From contig NZ_LN889782.1 of the NCBI RefSeq assembly GCF_900009145.1, positions 235,081 to 299,080 on the forward strand: 64,000 nt of DNA, given 5' to 3'. Of this stretch, positions 30,166 to 38,907 are shown one piece after another. The position numbers were made by a program, and so were the translations under genes. Source of the stretch: Planktothrix tepida PCC 9214. Lineage in GTDB: Bacteria; Cyanobacteriota; Cyanobacteriia; Cyanobacteriales; Microcoleaceae. A model generated the notes under the pieces. The model searched no databases. It saw nothing but the letters and a program-made list of their open reading frames with translations, and was not told where the DNA came from. Every line of letters begins with the position of its first letter. The first letter of the stretch is position 1.

Positions 30166-30384
30166 ATGCAATCCCCCCAAACCGATCAATCCCTGCCTAA
30201 AAGTGCGTCCAGCGTTGCTATTCCTCAAAACTGGTTATTAAGTTTAGCGACAACTCCGCTATTAATCACGGTATTAGGAACAAAAGCTCTCCATGAGATG
30301 CTTCTCAATCTCAGTTCCAACAGTGAAGAAATTTTCCGAGGCGATCGCCTTCCCGTTCTCCATTTTCCCCCATCAGAGGAATAA
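30166..30384 (+). CDS. Conserved small cyanobacterial protein
   Basis: This 72-residue protein has a Ser/Pro-rich start, one hydrophobic stretch (WLLSLATTPLLITVLGTKAL) and a C-terminal SEEIFRGDRLPVLHFPP motif. I recall the motif from a family of unnamed cyanobacterial proteins. The likely topology is one membrane helix with a conserved cytoplasmic tail. Function is unknown. It lies between divergent DUF1574 and ppc, without a clear operon partner. Confidence 0.7.
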   Translation: MQSPQTDQSLPKSASSVAIPQNWLLSLATTPLLITVLGTKALHEMLLNLSSNSEEIFRGDRLPVLHFPPSEE

Positions 30385-30598
30385 GCTAAACAACAGGAGA
30401 GGGAGGAAAAATCCTGAACTTCTAGCACCGTACTCTACGATTAGCCCTTCTGTGTCAACCCTCAACCCCCTGTTTATGTCATGAAAGGATTAAATTTACC
30501 TTAAAGAGTCGTGGATTTGACTGTAACGTTCCGTGTTTTGGGAGAAATTAAGCCATACAATAAATTGGATATTCTTGCCACACACCGAACAGACCATT

Positions 30599-33500
30599 AT
30601 GAGTTCACTGCTCCAATCCTCCGAACAGGTTCCAAACACGGTCGTTTCATCAAACCCACCCACTACCACGTCGGATTTGTTTTTGCGGAATCGTCTCAAA
30701 ATTATAGAGGATGTCTGGGAGTCCGTCCTCCGCCAAGAATGCGGTCAACAACTGGTGGACTTACTCCATCAGTTAGCGTCTATGACTTCACCCGAAGGAC
30801 AAGCCGCAGAGTTTCAAGGATCAGACGTTCTAAAATTAATTGAACAGCTTGATATTAACCAAGCCATTCGCGCAGCGCGAGGGTTTGCATTATATTTTCA
30901 ACTGATCAATATTGTTGAGCAGCATTATGAACAACGGGAGCAACAACTGGCTTATTCCCAGGGAAAAGGGAAAGGAAAGTTGCCGATTTCCCCTGTTAAA
31001 TCAATGTCTACTTTTGAATCTCGGAATCAACGGTTTTCCGATGAAGAAGAAAGTCCAATTCCGGGCGCGAATGTCACGAATTACACCGAACAAGATCGGG
31101 AGTTAGCAACATTCCATTCTCTGTTTCCCATGCTGCGACAGTTGAATGTTCCGGCTCAAAAGATCCAACGGTTATTAGATCAACTTGATGTTCGCATGGT
31201 GTTTACGGCGCACCCGACGGAAATTGTTCGCCATACCATCCGCACCAAACAGCGTCGGATTGCCACGATCTTAGAACAATTAGATCAAGTGGATGAAAGC
31301 TATGGTGGCTTAAGAAATGAAGATTTAGGAGAGTCTTCCATTTTCTCGGAATGGACAGAAGAACTCCATGAAAAATTGACGGAAGAAATTCGGTTGTGGT
31401 GGCGGACGGATGAACTTCATCAATTTAAACCAACGGTTCTCGATGAAGTAGACTATTCCTTACACTATTTCCAGGAAGTTATATTTGATATCATTCCTCA
31501 ACTCTATAAGCGTTTAAAACACGCTCTGCACGTTTCTTTCCCTTATCTGAAATTACCTAAATATGATTTCTGTAAATTTGGATCGTGGGTGGGTGCAGAC
31601 CGAGATGGAAACCCATCGGTGACACCAGAAGTGACCTGGAAAACGGCTTGTTATCAGCGTCATGTTGTCCTAGAAAAATATATTGAAGCCGTTAAACGCC
31701 TCAGTCGGGTACTCAGTTTATCGTTGCATTGGAGTGATGTTCTTCCTGAATTATTGGAGTCTTTAGATCGAGATCAAGGTCAATTACCGGACATCTATGA
31801 TCAAACGGCGATTCGCTATCGTCAAGAACCCTATCGTTTAAAACTATCTTATGTTCAAAAACGATTAGAAAATACTCGCGATCGCAATTGGCAAATGTAC
31901 AATAATGCTGAGTTGTCTCGCATTCGAGAGCGTTTAGTTCCTGACCATGAAGCGAGTAAATTGTACCGTTCCGATGAGGATTTCTTAGGGGAATTAAAAC
32001 TAATTCAACGCAACCTGGAAGAAACGGGTATGACCTGTCAAGAACTGGAAAATCTCATCTGTCAGGTGGAGGTTTTTGGATTTAGTTTAGCTCGGCTGGA
32101 TATGCGTCAGGAGTCTTCTGTTCATTCGGGTGCCCTCAACGAAATTATTAGTTATCTGCAACTTTTACCCCAATCCTACAACGATCTTTCAGAAGCGGAA
32201 CGATGTCTTTGGTTAGCAACGGAACTCCAAACTCGGCGCCCTTTAATTCCGGCAGAATTGCCCTTTTCTGAAAAAACCTGCGAAACTATTAATACTTTTA
32301 GAGTCATGCGGGAGTTACAGCAGGAGTTTGGGCCTCAAATTTGCCAAACCTATATTATTAGTATGAGCAATGAAGCCAGTGATTTACTGGAAGTGTTGCT
32401 ATTGGCAAAAGAAGCGGGACTGTATGACCCGGCGACGGGGATAGGAAACGTGATGGTGGTTCCTTTGTTTGAAACAGTAGAAGACCTCAAACGCGCTCCC
32501 CGTGTGATGACAACTTTGTTTGAGTTACCGTTATATCGGGCGATGTTAGCCGGAGGTTATGAAAAATATCAACTGGTGCAGAATGATCCTGACCAATCTT
32601 TGCAAGAGATTATGTTAGGGTACTCCGATAGTAATAAGGATTCGGGTTTTTTAAGTAGTAACTGGGAAATTCACAAAGCCCAAAAAGCTTTACAAAAGGT
32701 TTCTGAATCTTATAAAGTCGGTCTTCGCATTTTTCACGGACGGGGAGGGTCTGTCGGTCGAGGCGGTGGCCCAGCTTATAAAGCGGTTTTAGCTCAACCG
32801 GGTAAGAGTATTAACGGGCGGATTAAAATTACTGAACAGGGGGAAGTTCTCGCGTCCAAATATTCCCTCTCTCAGTTGGCTTTATTTAATTTGGAAAGTG
32901 TGACAACGGCGGCAATTCAAGCTAGTCTGCTCCATAACGGGTTTGATGAGATTGATCCCTGGAATCAAATTATGGAAGAGTTGGCAACCCGCTCTCGCAG
33001 CCACTATCGGGCATTAATTTATGAACAACCTGATTTAGTGGAATTTTTTCATCAAGTCACCCCCATTCAAGAAATTAGCCAACTGCAAATTAGTTCCCGT
33101 CCCGCTCGTCGCAGTGGCGATAAAAAGAAAGATATTTCGGGTTTACGGGCGATTCCTTGGGTGTTTAGTTGGACACAAAGCCGCTTTTTATTACCGTCTT
33201 GGTATGGGGTGGGAACGGCTTTACAGGAATTTATTAATGAGGAACCCCAAGAAAATCTAAAACTGTTGCGGTATTTCTATGTGAAATGGCCGTTTTTTAA
33301 AGTGATGATTTCTAAAGTGGAAATGACCTTAGCCAAAGTAGACATCGAAATTGCTCATCACTATGTTCGGGAGTTAAGTCATGCTGATGATAAAGAACGG
33401 TTTGAGGTATTATTCCAACAAATTGCAGAGGAATACTATCTGACGATGCAATTAGTTCAACAAATTACAGGACACCAACGACTTTTAGATGATGATCCAG

Positions 33501-33703
33501 TTTTACAACGTTCCGTTCAGTTACGCAATGCCACCATTATTCCGTTAGGTTTATTGCAAGTTGCCTTGTTAAAACGGTTACGTCAACATGGAAAATCCGT
33601 TGCTTCTGGTGTCGTTCATTCCCGTTATAGCAAAGGAGAATTACTCCGAGGTGCGCTATTAACAATTAATGGAATTGCTGCGGGAATGCGAAATACAGGC
33701 TGA
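30599..33703 (+). CDS. ppc: Phosphoenolpyruvate carboxylase
   Basis: The 1034-residue protein is the expected length for cyanobacterial PEP carboxylase, which adds bicarbonate to PEP to give oxaloacetate. Signature blocks are present: [13 protein letters not shown] with the catalytic histidine, [29 protein letters not shown], the mobile loop [16 protein letters not shown], and the invariant C-terminal MRNTG. ATG 30599 (MSSLLQSS) is chosen; an upstream GTG at 30533 would add 22 unconserved residues. The intergenic stretch 30385-30598 shows nothing I can name. Confidence 0.97.
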   Translation: MSSLLQSSEQVPNTVVSSNPPTTTSDLFLRNRLKIIEDVWESVLRQECGQQLVDLLHQLASMTSPEGQAAEFQGSDVLKLIEQLDINQAIRAARGFALYFQLINIVEQHYEQREQQLAYSQGKGKGKLPISPVKSMSTFESRNQRFSDEEESPIPGANVTNYTEQDRELATFHSLFPMLRQLNVPAQKIQRLLDQLDVRMVFTAHPTEIVRHTIRTKQRRIATILEQLDQVDESYGGLRNEDLGESSIFSEWTEELHEKLTEEIRLWWRTDELHQFKPTVLDEVDYSLHYFQEVIFDIIPQLYKRLKHALHVSFPYLKLPKYDFCKFGSWVGADRDGNPSVTPEVTWKTACYQRHVVLEKYIEAVKRLSRVLSLSLHWSDVLPELLESLDRDQGQLPDIYDQTAIRYRQEPYRLKLSYVQKRLENTRDRNWQMYNNAELSRIRERLVPDHEASKLYRSDEDFLGELKLIQRNLEETGMTCQELENLICQVEVFGFSLARLDMRQESSVHSGALNEIISYLQLLPQSYNDLSEAERCLWLATELQTRRPLIPAELPFSEKTCETINTFRVMRELQQEFGPQICQTYIISMSNEASDLLEVLLLAKEAGLYDPATGIGNVMVVPLFETVEDLKRAPRVMTTLFELPLYRAMLAGGYEKYQLVQNDPDQSLQEIMLGYSDSNKDSGFLSSNWEIHKAQKALQKVSESYKVGLRIFHGRGGSVGRGGGPAYKAVLAQPGKSINGRIKITEQGEVLASKYSLSQLALFNLESVTTAAIQASLLHNGFDEIDPWNQIMEELATRSRSHYRALIYEQPDLVEFFHQVTPIQEISQLQISSRPARRSGDKKKDISGLRAIPWVFSWTQSRFLLPSWYGVGTALQEFINEEPQENLKLLRYFYVKWPFFKVMISKVEMTLAKVDIEIAHHYVRELSHADDKERFEVLFQQIAEEYYLTMQLVQQITGHQRLLDDDPVLQRSVQLRNATIIPLGLLQVALLKRLRQHGKSVASGVVHSRYSKGELLRGALLTINGIAAGMRNTG

Positions 33704-33709
33704 TATTTT

Positions 33710-33734
33710 CAGTTATCAGTTATCAGTTATCAGT
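33710..33734. repeat. STRR heptamer array (CAGTTAT)
   Basis: Three and a half CAGTTAT heptamers start 6 bases after the ppc stop codon. This is the same repeat family as at 26221, 38109 and 63870. Confidence 0.8.
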
Positions 33735-33761
33735 CTATCTTTAATCAAAAAAGAAGAAGAG

Positions 33762-33794
33762 TAAAAAAATCCCCCAGCATCAATTCCGGGGGAT
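33762..33794 (-). terminator. Rho-independent terminator of cysH
   Basis: Read on the minus strand, ATCCCCC pairs with GGGGGAT (33788-33794 with 33769-33775) around a 12-base loop, followed by a run of seven T. It lies just past the cysH stop. The plus strand lacks a T run after the stem, so it mainly serves cysH rather than ppc. Confidence 0.8.
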
Positions 33795-33814
33795 CAATAA
33801 AAAAAGGCTTAATA

Positions 33815-34699
33815 TTATAAGGAACTGGAATCCAAACTTTTTGCTTCTTCTTCGGTTTGGGGTAAATGTAAACCACATTCTTGTTTCAAACCTCGGAAAC
33901 GAGTATCCCGTTCATTTTCATCCGTTGCCATTAAAGGACGACTGGAATGCCAATCTCCGACGGTGGTATATCCGAGATCAAAATAGGGATGGTAAGGTAA
34001 ATTGTAGGTTGTTAAATATTGATAAATATCCCTAGAATTCCAAGACAGAATCGGATGGACTTTGTAATACCCTGATTGTTGAGCTACTCGATTTAAGGTT
34101 CTCCGATGACTGGTTTGATCTGCCCGTAATCCGGCTAACCAAGCCATTGCTTTTAATTCTTTTAAAGCTTGTTGCATCGGTTCAACTTTACGAATTTTAT
34201 CGTAATAATTTAAGGCTTCAACATCATTTTTTTCCCATAATCTGCCATGTAAAGCTTCCATTCGCGCTGGACTGATGGGAGATTGATAAACTTTTAAATT
34301 CAGGTTGAGGCGTTGTGTTAACTCTTCAGCAAAAATATAAGTTTCTGTCGGTAAATAACCGGTATCAACCCAAATAATCGGAATATTAGGAACAATACGA
34401 GTCACCAGATGCAGCATCACAGCCGCTTGAATTCCAAAGCTGGTACTCATGACCAAACCATCCCCAAAGACTTCCGCCGCCCACTTGACAATAGTAAGGG
34501 CATCCGCATCAGCCAATTGCTGATTTACGGCATCTAAATCGAGTTCGAGTGGTTGAATGACTTGAACTGCCTTATGGTCTGAGGATTGATCCCGATGATC
34601 ACGCTGCTGTTGGGAAGGGGTGTGACCGTTGGCAACGGAAGAAGAAATAGAGCTAAGATTCCCGTTACCATTGGGATCGATCAGATTCAATTGCGGCAT
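33815..34699 (-). CDS. cysH: Phosphoadenylyl-sulfate (PAPS) reductase
   Basis: This 294-residue thioredoxin- or glutaredoxin-dependent enzyme reduces PAPS to sulfite in assimilatory sulfate reduction. The PP-loop-like domain shows [32 protein letters not shown] and [15 protein letters not shown]. The catalytic cysteine is in the C-terminal KQECGLHL motif. The CC and CxxC pairs that bind the Fe4S4 cluster of APS reductases are absent, which favours PAPS as substrate. The first ~50 residues are a Ser/Gln-rich extension not typical of the core. A GGGTTAG hairpin lies in the leader. Confidence 0.93.
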   Translation of the reverse strand: MPQLNLIDPNGNGNLSSISSSVANGHTPSQQQRDHRDQSSDHKAVQVIQPLELDLDAVNQQLADADALTIVKWAAEVFGDGLVMSTSFGIQAAVMLHLVTRIVPNIPIIWVDTGYLPTETYIFAEELTQRLNLNLKVYQSPISPARMEALHGRLWEKNDVEALNYYDKIRKVEPMQQALKELKAMAWLAGLRADQTSHRRTLNRVAQQSGYYKVHPILSWNSRDIYQYLTTYNLPYHPYFDLGYTTVGDWHSSRPLMATDENERDTRFRGLKQECGLHLPQTEEEAKSLDSSSL

Positions 34700-34780
34700 A
34701 GTTTTCCTGGTTTCCCTTGTTATCGATATTGAGTGTAAACCATGAAGGGCTTTGGAGGTTGGCTTAACACCGGACGAAGT

Positions 34781-34801
34781 GGGTTAGTCGCTTTCTAACC
34801 C
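34781..34801 (-). promoter_or_regulatory. Hairpin in the cysH leader
   Basis: GGGTTAG (34781-34787) and CTAACCC (34795-34801) form a perfect 7-bp stem about 80-100 bases upstream of cysH. A second perfect hairpin, GGGGAG-CAACAT-CTCCCC, lies at 34901-34918. They could be leader structures or a terminator for something upstream. No known riboswitch class is recognised. Nothing else is visible in 34700-34984. Confidence 0.3.
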
Positions 34802-34984
34802 TTTGCAACACAACTTAAGCTAACCAGACCCTTATATTTCAGATTTTGGGGGTTCTCTACTAGATTTTACCACAACAACTCGATCTAAAATTTTGCCATC
34901 GGGGAGCAACATCTCCCCAATAATACCCCGCCGTTAAAAATTTAAAGGTTTGAAAAACCAGAAAAAGAATAATTATTGTTAACT

Positions 34985-35053
34985 AAAATCAGTTTTTTGT
35001 TGGGCTTTAGTCCCCAGATTTAGAGAATTAAAGCCCAGTAATAAACTGATTTT
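34985..35053. repeat. Nested inverted repeat between cysH and rhodanese gene
   Basis: An outer arm, AAATCAGTTT near 34986, pairs with AAACTGATTT ending near 35052. Inside it, TGGGCTTTA (35001-35009) pairs exactly with TAAAGCCCA (35029-35037). The structure has a T run on either side and ends 14 bases from the rhodanese stop. It could be that gene's terminator or a small palindromic repeat element. Confidence 0.5.
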
Positions 35054-35066
35054 TTGATCGGGATTA

Positions 35067-35435
35067 TTAAACAACAGCACTAATCGCTTCTACCGGATAA
35101 CCAACAGCTTGCCATGCTGCTAAACCTCCGATGATCTCAGCGACTTTTTTAAATCCAACTTCACGCAGTTTCGTAGCTGCTTCAGCCGTTTGTTCATCGC
35201 TTTCACCGTAAATGTAAATATCACGATTTAGTTCTAAATGTGATAAAATCTGTTCAGCAAGATTCTCAAAGGGCGTATGAATTGCACCTTGAATATGGCA
35301 ATGATTGAAGCTATTTAAGTCGCGGACATCAATAATCGTTAAAGCGGGTTCGCCCCAATCCAGACGGGTTTTGAGGTCATAAACCCGAGATTTTGCTGTT
35401 AAGGGAGGAGGTGTAGGAATGAATCGAGAAAACAT
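35067..35435 (-). CDS. Rhodanese-like domain protein lacking the catalytic cysteine
   Basis: This 122-residue protein is a single rhodanese fold: LTIIDVRDLNSFNHCHIQGAIH (first motif), then IYIYGESDEQTAEAATKLREVGF, then VAEIIGGLAAWQAVGYPVE (last motif). In active sulfurtransferases the loop after the fourth strand reads YCxxGxRS; here it reads YGESDEQT, so the sulfur-carrying cysteine is replaced by glycine. A regulatory or binding role is therefore more likely than sulfur transfer. ATG 35435 (MFSRFIPTPPPL) is preferred over a longer reading from 35570 whose extra 45 residues look unconserved. Confidence 0.82.
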   Translation of the reverse strand: MFSRFIPTPPPLTAKSRVYDLKTRLDWGEPALTIIDVRDLNSFNHCHIQGAIHTPFENLAEQILSHLELNRDIYIYGESDEQTAEAATKLREVGFKKVAEIIGGLAAWQAVGYPVEAISAVV

Positions 35436-35625
35436 AATTAAATATCCGTTAAATTTGCTTACAAGAAACATCGAATGTAACAGATTATTGCTTATTTCAT
35501 TAAGTTTTGTTACCATCCTCTTGACAGATTTATTAAGATAAATTCCTATTCCTTCTGATTCTAGGATCACTGATCACTGATTACAGTCAACAGCCAACAC
35601 CCTAAGTGATCAGAAAAATGGGTTT

Positions 35626-35677
35626 TAAACCCCGTCCCATTCGACAAGTTCAGGGCAAGCCTTCTAGGACGGGTTTA
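35626..35677. repeat. AAACCC-GGGTTT inverted repeat
   Basis: TAAACCCCGTCC (35626-35637) pairs with GGACGGGTTTA (35667-35677), with one bulged C. The loop contains TTCGACAAGTTCAGGGC, a motif resembling a common dispersed cyanobacterial repeat that also appears inside the DUF1574 gene near 29380. It is probably a small non-coding palindromic element. Confidence 0.5.
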
Positions 35678-35702
35678 TTGAGGTTGTCATTAACATTTGA
35701 TC

Positions 35703-36029
35703 GTGCTACGATTTTCGGTAGCAGGAAAGGTAAATAACCTGTCTAAAAACCTAGTTGCCTAACGGCAAAATACGCTCACCTTGGCAATTGAATCTATAGG
35801 GTTCTACTGCATAGTTCTAGTTTCCCCAGCAGTGGGTAAATGATTCGTGGGTACTAGACAACCAGTTTTTTGAAACAAAAAAGAACTCGCAGGAATGCGA
35901 ATAGGGTAGGGCATACCCGAATTTACGCTTGGGGAGAATCCCACCTCTGGTTAAAGCACGGCAAGGTACTTTGATTAAGTGGTTTCGTTGAACCAAGAAT
36001 CCACACGCCTTCAGGCTGAGGAGTGTCAA
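35703..36029 (+). mobile_element. IS200/IS605-type remnant with TnpB tail and omega-RNA-like end
   Basis: The right end is characteristic: GAACCAAGAATCCAC, a GCCT-TC-AGGC hairpin, then GAGGAGTGTCAA ending at 36029, as in IS200/IS605 elements carrying tnpB. Upstream, several small hairpins follow one another: CCCA-GCAG-TGGG near 35825-35836, GGGTA-GGGCA-TACCC at 35903-35917, and TGGTT-TCGTTG-AACCA near 35980-35995. This is the kind of structure expected of the TnpB guide RNA. The left limit is uncertain; hairpins GCTAC/GTAGC (35705-35722) and TTGCC/GGCAA (35755-35768) are candidates. No tnpA or intact tnpB is present. Confidence 0.6.
35858..35974 (+). pseudogene. C-terminal fragment of TnpB
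   Basis: The open frame ending at the TGA at 35972-35974 reads ...RRNANRVGHTRIYAWGE and then SHLWLKHGKVL. The VGHTRIYAWGE segment is the kind of tail seen at the end of cyanobacterial TnpB proteins, just before the element's right end. About 38 codons are open here. The catalytic RuvC part and zinc ribbon are missing, so the gene is a vestige. TnpB is the RNA-guided nuclease related to Cas12. Confidence 0.55.
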
Positions 36030-36063
36030 GCTGGTGTTACCCCTATATGCTCATCGTTGATGT

Positions 36064-37206
36064 ATGACTAGCACCCTAACTTCTGTTCCCTTTGTGGATT
36101 TGAGTTTTATTCACGATCCCCTGAAACCTGAAATTCAAGCTGCAATCCAGGCTGTAATAGACAAGGGGGACTTTGTTTTAGGTCAAGCTTTAACCGAATT
36201 GGAAATTGCTTTTGCTCAGGCTTGTGGGGTTCAGTATGGAGTAGGAGTCGCCTGTGGAACGGATGCGATCGCTCTAGGTTTACAAGCCTGTGGAATTCAA
36301 CCGGGGGATGAAGTTCTAATTCCTGCTAATACTTTTATTGCCACATTGATAGGAGTTTTACACGCAGGAGCCACTCCAATATTAGTGGATTGTGAACCCC
36401 ATACCGCCTTAATTGATCTCAATCAAGCCGACAAACTTGTTACCTCAAAAACCAAAGCAATTATTCCAGTTCATCTCTATGGTCAGATGGTTTCTCCCCA
36501 TCAACTCTTTGCCTTTGCCGCATCCCATAATTTAATTATTTTTGAAGATGCAGCCCAAGCGCATTTAGCAGATCGGGAAAGTTATTGTGCGGGAAGTATT
36601 GGGTTAGCGGCTGCCTTTAGTTTTTATCCGGGTAAAAATTTAGGAGCTTTTGGCGATGGCGGAATGGTGGTGACACAAAATGAAACCGTTGCTCGAAATC
36701 TGCGAAGTTTACGGAATTATGGTGCTCCGCAAAAATATTTCCATACCGAACGAGGAACCAATAGCCGTCTTGATACGTTACAAGCTGCCATTTTAAAAGT
36801 CAAGTTACCCCATTTAAACGGTTGGAACCGCGACCGCAATTTTGCCGCCGAAAAATATGATGCGTCTCTTTTGTTACTACGAGAAAAAGGGATTATTCCA
36901 ATTGAAAATCAGAGTGCAGATGGTCATGTTTATCATCTTTATGTCATTCGTGTAACAGAAGACTGTGCGATTAGCCGCGATACCCTGCAAAACAAACTGA
37001 CTGAACAAGGAATACAAGTTGGAATTCACTATCCTATTCCTTGCCATCTCCAACCGGCTTATCAAAATTTAGGCTACAAAGAAGGAGACTTTCCCCAAAC
37101 CGAAAAACTCAGTCAACAAATTTTATCTTTACCCATGTATCCAGGGTTAACGACAAACCAAATTAATCACGTTCTAACAGCCATTCAGTCTGCTATTACG
37201 GCTTAG
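36064..37206 (+). CDS. DegT/DnrJ/EryC1/StrS family sugar aminotransferase
   Basis: This 380-residue PLP-dependent aminotransferase acts on nucleotide-linked keto sugars. Family marks are FVDLSFIHDPLKPEIQAAI at the start, YGVGVACGTDAIALGLQA, DEVLIPANTFIATLIGVLHAG, FEDAAQAHLA, and the PLP lysine in FYPGKNLGAFGDGG. RNYGAPQKYFHTERGTNSRLD and the C-terminal HYPIPCHLQPAY are also typical. The product is an amino sugar for a surface polysaccharide. It leads a same-strand run into exosortase and polysaccharide-export genes. The start lies 35 bases beyond the IS remnant's right end. Confidence 0.93.
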   Translation: MTSTLTSVPFVDLSFIHDPLKPEIQAAIQAVIDKGDFVLGQALTELEIAFAQACGVQYGVGVACGTDAIALGLQACGIQPGDEVLIPANTFIATLIGVLHAGATPILVDCEPHTALIDLNQADKLVTSKTKAIIPVHLYGQMVSPHQLFAFAASHNLIIFEDAAQAHLADRESYCAGSIGLAAAFSFYPGKNLGAFGDGGMVVTQNETVARNLRSLRNYGAPQKYFHTERGTNSRLDTLQAAILKVKLPHLNGWNRDRNFAAEKYDASLLLLREKGIIPIENQSADGHVYHLYVIRVTEDCAISRDTLQNKLTEQGIQVGIHYPIPCHLQPAYQNLGYKEGDFPQTEKLSQQILSLPMYPGLTTNQINHVLTAIQSAITA

Positions 37207-37271
37207 AAAAATAGGATTTTCAGTCAGGGGCTTCTCGCTTAACAGTTAACCGTCAATCGTCAACAATAATT

Positions 37272-38135
37272 ATGCAGTTCAACCGTAAAATTCCGTTCGC
37301 CATTGAACAAGATCTATTAAATTGGGTGATTGTTGTTTTAATGGTGTTGTTGTATGCACCGATTTTAATTCATTGGTATGATGGCTGGCTCAATAAGAAT
37401 ATTGGGATTGAGCATGAATATTTTAGTCATGGTTTAATCGGTTTGCCTTTTGCGGCTTATATTGTGTGGACAAAACAGCATCAGTGGAAAAAGTTACCGA
37501 ATACTAGCCATCCTTTAGGAATAGTGCTCATCCTACTGGCGAGTCTTTTTTATGGGAGCGGTTTAGCAGATTTAGTTAATTTTTCTTTTCCCATAATGTT
37601 AGCGGGACTTTGCCTACAATTTAAAGGAATACCCGGTTTAAAATTACAGGGAATTGCATTAGTCTTTGTCTTGTTAGCAACCCCCAATCATTTACCCTTT
37701 TTAATCGAACCTTTAGCCTTACCCTTACAGACGTTTATTGCTCACGTTGCTGGATTTATTCTCACCCAATTTAATTTAGATGTCACGGTGGAACAAATTT
37801 ACCTGTTTGTCAATGGTCAAATTGTAGAAGTTGCTCCTCATTGTGCCGGGTTAAAAATGCTATTTACCAGCCTTTATGTGGGATTAATGTTACTGTATTG
37901 GACAGGACTTTTAGCCTCAAGAACCCTCAGTATTTTTTTCTTACTGAGTGCAGCTTTAATCAGCATTATTGCTAATATTATTCGGAATACGCTGTTAACG
38001 CTGTTTCATGGAACTGGTCAAAATGGGTTATTCGCGTGGCTCCATGAAGGGTGGGGTGGAGATTTATATTCAGCGTGTATGCTGGGTTTATTGGTGGTAT
38101 TAATTAATCAGTTATCAGTGATAACTGATAACTGA
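37272..38135 (+). CDS. crtB: Cyanoexosortase B
   Basis: This 287-residue membrane protein of the exosortase/archaeosortase family cleaves C-terminal PEP-type sorting tails of exported proteins and is thought to couple them to the surface. It has about eight spans, and the catalytic triad is in place: Cys191 in VAPHCAGLKML, Arg238 in ANIIRNTLL and His258 in WLHEGWGGDL. The following gene is the dedicated partner that marks the B type. The last residues (NQLSVITDN) are encoded by the STRR heptamer array, so the C-terminus has been rewritten by repeat DNA. The B assignment rests on context and memory. Confidence 0.8.
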   Translation: MQFNRKIPFAIEQDLLNWVIVVLMVLLYAPILIHWYDGWLNKNIGIEHEYFSHGLIGLPFAAYIVWTKQHQWKKLPNTSHPLGIVLILLASLFYGSGLADLVNFSFPIMLAGLCLQFKGIPGLKLQGIALVFVLLATPNHLPFLIEPLALPLQTFIAHVAGFILTQFNLDVTVEQIYLFVNGQIVEVAPHCAGLKMLFTSLYVGLMLLYWTGLLASRTLSIFFLLSAALISIIANIIRNTLLTLFHGTGQNGLFAWLHEGWGGDLYSACMLGLLVVLINQLSVITDN

Positions 38136-38171
38136 TGACTGATAACTGATGACTGATAACTGATAACTGAT
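38109..38171. repeat. STRR heptamer array overlapping two gene ends
   Basis: Mixed GTTATCA, GATAACT and GATGACT heptamers run from inside the last codons of the exosortase gene through the gap and into the ATG of its partner gene (38170). It is the same family as the other GTTATCA arrays but with both orientations joined, so it can fold on itself. Confidence 0.8.
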
Positions 38172-38856
38172 GCGACAGCAACAATCTAAAATTCTGATTG
38201 TCATTGTAATGACAGCATTGTTAATTGGCGCGGCACTTCCAGGCTATATCAACCAGAAATGGTCATGGATTGATATGCCTCAACTCAAAACTTTGCCCCA
38301 ACTGCAAACCATTAGAAAAGAAGGTTTAACTCTTTCAGGATGGCAAACCGTTAAAATTGAACCGATCCAAATTGGAAATCAACAGTGGTTAAAACAGGAG
38401 GTAAAACGTGACAAACAAACAGCAATAGTGTTGTTATTAACCCAAAATTACTATAAAGATCAGCCTCAAGTTGAATGGATGGATGTGACTGGATTTCTAG
38501 GATGGAAAACTGATGAGGAGCAACGCGATCGCTTTTCGGTAAAGTCCACCTCTGAAGACTTAGATCCTGTTGAAGTTGAAGTCAAATTTTTTAAAGCTTG
38601 GACTGCGACTCAAACCTATGCAGTGGCTCAGTGGTACGCTTGGCCAAATGGTGGACATCCGGCTCCGAGTCATTGGTTTTGGGTAGATCGTTGGGCACAA
38701 CTGAGTCGAAATCGAGCCCCCTGGGTGGCGGTTTGTCTTTTGATTCCGATTAAACCTTTGGGTAATATCCAAGACGCTTGGCCGGTGGCGACCGCTTTGG
38801 GTGAAAGTGTACAAGCGTCCTTAATGGCAGAAGCATTAGTCACAACTAAACCTTAA
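38170..38856 (+). CDS. Cyanoexosortase B system-associated protein
   Basis: This 228-residue protein has one N-terminal membrane helix (ILIVIVMTALLIGAALPGY) and a soluble domain facing out of the cytoplasm. It resembles the EpsI-like/associated proteins that accompany exosortases: LTLSGWQTVKIEPIQIGNQQW, YKDQPQVEWMDVTGF and HWFWVDRWAQL. Its neighbour and this pattern are the basis for the name. Its likely role is in substrate handling for the adjacent exosortase; no enzymatic activity is known. The start codon lies at the edge of an STRR array. Confidence 0.72.
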   Translation: MRQQQSKILIVIVMTALLIGAALPGYINQKWSWIDMPQLKTLPQLQTIRKEGLTLSGWQTVKIEPIQIGNQQWLKQEVKRDKQTAIVLLLTQNYYKDQPQVEWMDVTGFLGWKTDEEQRDRFSVKSTSEDLDPVEVEVKFFKAWTATQTYAVAQWYAWPNGGHPAPSHWFWVDRWAQLSRNRAPWVAVCLLIPIKPLGNIQDAWPVATALGESVQASLMAEALVTTKP

Positions 38857-38907
38857 TAGCACTTAATAGCAAGAGTTGGCTCGCAATTGGTAATTCGTAA
38901 TTCGTAC

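Noticed and set aside
30511..30843. 110-codon frame overlapping the start of ppc
   Set aside because: It runs in another frame of ppc and its residues show no family pattern, while ppc motifs are clear.
34901..34918. GGGGAG-CAACAT-CTCCCC hairpin as terminator or riboswitch
   Set aside because: No T run on either strand and no known riboswitch consensus; kept only as a leader hairpin note.
35817..36029. Minus-strand 70-codon frame
   Set aside because: It is the antisense of the IS200/IS605 right end and TnpB tail; its residues have no recognisable pattern.
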